NCBI RefSeq assembly: GCF_018320785.1
Contig: NC_054885.1
Location: 7,204,921 to 7,268,920, forward strand
Length of the DNA: 64,000 nucleotides
Reading direction: 5' to 3'
DNA from: Cheilinus undulatus
Taxonomy: Eukaryota > Chordata > Actinopteri > Labriformes > Labridae
The notes below the pieces were generated by a model. It saw only the letters and a list, made by a program, of their open reading frames with translations. It did not search any database and was not told where the DNA came from. Below, in pieces: positions 63,020-64,000 of this stretch. The translations under genes were made by a program, and so were the position numbers. The first letter of the stretch is position 1. Each line of letters opens with the position of its first letter.

Positions 63020-64000
63020 CTGAGAGGAAAACAAACACATTTAGAATAAAACTACAGTACAGAGAATTGTGTATAAAATCCTGTAATTTAGAGTTTAAAG
63101 ACAGACATCCAATACGGATTAATTTCTTGTTCTTAGCTTTCAAAAAAGCAGGCAAACTCCTGCACACTGTCCTGGCAAGAAGGGTTGGAAACTCATTGCC
63201 AGTTAAGTTGTTAGGGATGCACCGATGCATCAGTTAAACATTGGTACAGGCAATATTTGCCCTGCTGACTGACATCTGTGAAGAGTGTCGTATGCAAACA
63301 TATCAGAAGCAGATTTGTATCTTAATGCTGACACCTTGTACAGCTTGCCTCTTTTCTAGTGAAGAGGGTTTTTATAAAGCAGAAGAAGTCACTTGTTGCA
63401 CAAACTGATTGCATCTTGCAACTGATTGCACTGATCTGTTTGTGGTCAAACATGAGAGAAAATGTCAACATTTTGGAAGTCTTACACCTAAAAGATGGCA
63501 TTCCCCGTCTTCTAAAGTGTTGTTCTTTAAATGGTGGCATCAGCCCTGACAGTCACATCTTTAGTAGTTGTGCAAGTTATTTACTGCTTTCTCAAAATTT
63601 GGTTAAAAAGAAACTCAGTATCAGAAGCACATCCTCTCTCAATCATTTAAAAGTGTGTTGTATTATGAATTAAGTGAATGGCATTTGTTCAGGCAGGCCA
63701 CAGAGACTAGTGCTGCCATTGAATTAAGATCAGGCAAGCCCTCATCAGCTGACGGCCAGCTCTAAGCACGCTATTGGCTACTTGTACTCATGCTGGCATA
63801 TTTAAACTGCTCTAGCCTGGCTACTCTTCACTGCTCCCTCTGCAAGCTGCTTTTGCAACCTTCCTCCACCCCAGCTCCTCATTTATTCTGCTGACTTAAT
63901 CAATATTATTCTGTTGTCATTAATGCCTGCTCTACTTTGAGTTTTTGCTACTTCTCTCCCTGCCTCAGGCTTTCCTTGTAGGCACAGGAAGAGCAGGAAT
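63020..64000. other. tnrc6b intron, no exon seen
   Basis: A fragment of the fold-back family (aggcaaactcctgcacactg) lies near 63150. The rest has no open frame flanked by splice sites and no recognised repeat. The next tnrc6b exon must lie beyond the edge. Confidence 0.5.

Overview
This window looks like vertebrate, almost certainly teleost fish, nuclear DNA. It is AT-rich and has short exons with GT/AG junctions, kilobase-scale introns, CpG-rich promoters, tRNA-derived SINEs and many fish-type miniature DNA transposons. No bacterial, plasmid or viral genes were seen. Three protein-coding genes were found, all on the minus strand. Most long reading frames in the window are chance frames in introns or repeats.

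Layout, left to right. (1) 1-1757: DNA downstream of tmem184b, including the end of an hAT-like element. (2) 1758-about 24130: tmem184b, a seven-pass membrane protein of the TMEM184/OST-alpha family. It has eight constitutive coding exons, a 27-nt in-frame microexon (2927-2953), a long first intron full of MITEs, and a probable non-coding first exon and promoter near 23.6-24.13 kb with an NRF-1-type palindrome. (3) 24.15-26.1 kb: spacer holding a degraded hAT-type element. (4) About 26.1-45.65 kb: csnk1e (casein kinase 1 epsilon). Eight coding exons give 407 residues. The short final coding exon could not be assigned. The non-coding first exon and a CpG-rich promoter with a perfect cAMP-response element lie at 45.39-45.66 kb. 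(5) 45.66-51.1 kb: spacer made largely of tandem-repeat DNA, including a 16-copy, 41-bp minisatellite. (6) About 51.15-64.0 kb: the 3' part of tnrc6b (GW182 family). It has nine coding exons (590 residues) covering the Q-rich stretch, the PAM2-type motif, the RRM and the Trp/Gly/Ser-rich C-terminus. A likely 4-kb 3' UTR contains a roughly 171-bp tandem array. The 5' part of tnrc6b lies beyond the right edge.

The three genes do not form a pathway or operon. tmem184b, csnk1e and tnrc6b orthologues also lie in one region of human chromosome 22q13 (from memory), so this is a conserved vertebrate block. CK1 epsilon is a circadian and Wnt kinase, TNRC6B is the miRNA-silencing scaffold, and TMEM184B is a membrane protein linked to endolysosomal and neuronal function.

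No convincing new coding system was found. The strongest unusual signals are the microexon with UGC motifs at its 3' splice site, two tandem arrays that seem to have grown out of MITE sequence, hAT elements with perfect 8-bp target duplications, and the missing canonical C-terminal exon of csnk1e.
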